Positions 63,940 to 64,000 of a stretch of 64,000 bases of DNA are shown here, in pieces. Each line of letters starts with the position of its first letter. Within the stretch, counting starts at the first letter, position 1. The stretch lies in contig NZ_CANLZV010000009.1 of assembly GCF_947495665.1 (NCBI RefSeq), positions 105,898 through 169,897 on the forward strand, in the 5' to 3' direction. The position numbers and the translations under genes were made by a program. The notes under the pieces were generated by a model that was not told where the DNA came from, searched no databases, and worked only from the letters and a program-made list of their open reading frames with translations. This stretch comes from an uncultured Sunxiuqinia sp. Lineage in GTDB: Bacteria; Bacteroidota; Bacteroidia; Bacteroidales; Prolixibacteraceae.

Positions 63940-64000
63940 CTGTGTCATGTAAACAAAAATGAATGTTTTAAAATTTACCTGATATGGGAAAAGAAAAGTT
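63927..64000 (+). mobile_element. Probable left end of an insertion sequence (IS256-like?), cut by the window edge
   Basis: Receptor-like coding is lost at about 63927 (AGAGTGTTCAACTAACTGTG), which resembles an IS256-type terminal repeat with the GTGTTCAA core. A new ATG at 63984 (MGKEK...) is placed where a transposase would start. The assignment rests on the sudden loss of homology and terminal resemblance only; no transposase motif is visible within the window. Confidence 0.4.

Overview
The window reads as a Bacteroidota chromosome, most like a marine or sediment Marinilabiliales/Prolixibacteraceae-type polysaccharide degrader; the genus is not resolved. The evidence is SusC/SusD pairs, many lipoproteins and secreted hydrolases, and repeated matches to the Bacteroidota -7 promoter box TAnnTTTG at sensible distances upstream of starts. 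Classical Shine-Dalgarno sequences are nearly absent, with corA as the exception. No tRNA, rRNA or CRISPR array was seen.

Layout, left to right. (1) 2-3602, plus strand: the end of a glycan-uptake locus with a SusD C-terminus, a PKD lipoprotein and a GH5 of endoglycoceramidase type. (2) 3733-22972: mostly housekeeping. It holds ftsK-lolA, carbamate kinase with ornithine carbamoyltransferase, a BtuB-like receptor, an ECF sigma factor, a DJ-1-like protein, a TPR histidine kinase, a DUF1080 protein, purL, an M28 peptidase and a YkgJ-like Cys-cluster protein. (3) 22984-40081, minus strand: a nine-gene SusC/SusD-led locus. It has three different metallophosphoesterases, two paralogous propeller + alpha/alpha-toroid proteins, a DUF3748-like propeller and a BNR-repeat protein, but no glycoside hydrolase or lyase I can name. 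(4) 40927-45998: an accessory stretch with an OsmC protein, an internally duplicated helical protein, a 21-nt tandem repeat, an AT-rich pair of membrane-protein genes and a sulfatase. (5) 46238-54240: Ste24-like protease, four-helix-bundle (S23) protein in simple-repeat DNA, cinA, an AsmA-like protein, GH43 and corA. (6) 54443-59880, minus strand: an L-fucose operon (fucI, an unknown DUF6786-like gene, fucP, GntR/LacI-type regulator) lacking fucK and fucA. (7) 60014-64000: dicarboxylate/glutamate symporter, DUF134 regulator, aroC, an SlyD-type isomerase, and at the edge a TonB-receptor start apparently cut by an insertion sequence.

How the parts fit: SusC/SusD import, secreted or lipid-anchored hydrolases (GH5, GH43, sulfatase, phosphoesterases, BNR protein) and fucose uptake and isomerisation suggest scavenging of complex, probably fucosylated, sulfated and possibly phosphorylated glycans or glycolipids. 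That is inference.

The two most interesting items are the phosphatase-rich SusCD locus with its propeller-toroid pair, and the corA leader. The corA leader combines a canonical promoter, a 16-residue ORF beginning with acidic residues and proline, and two mutually exclusive hairpins, one of which masks an unusually strong Shine-Dalgarno. It resembles a magnesium-sensing leader.
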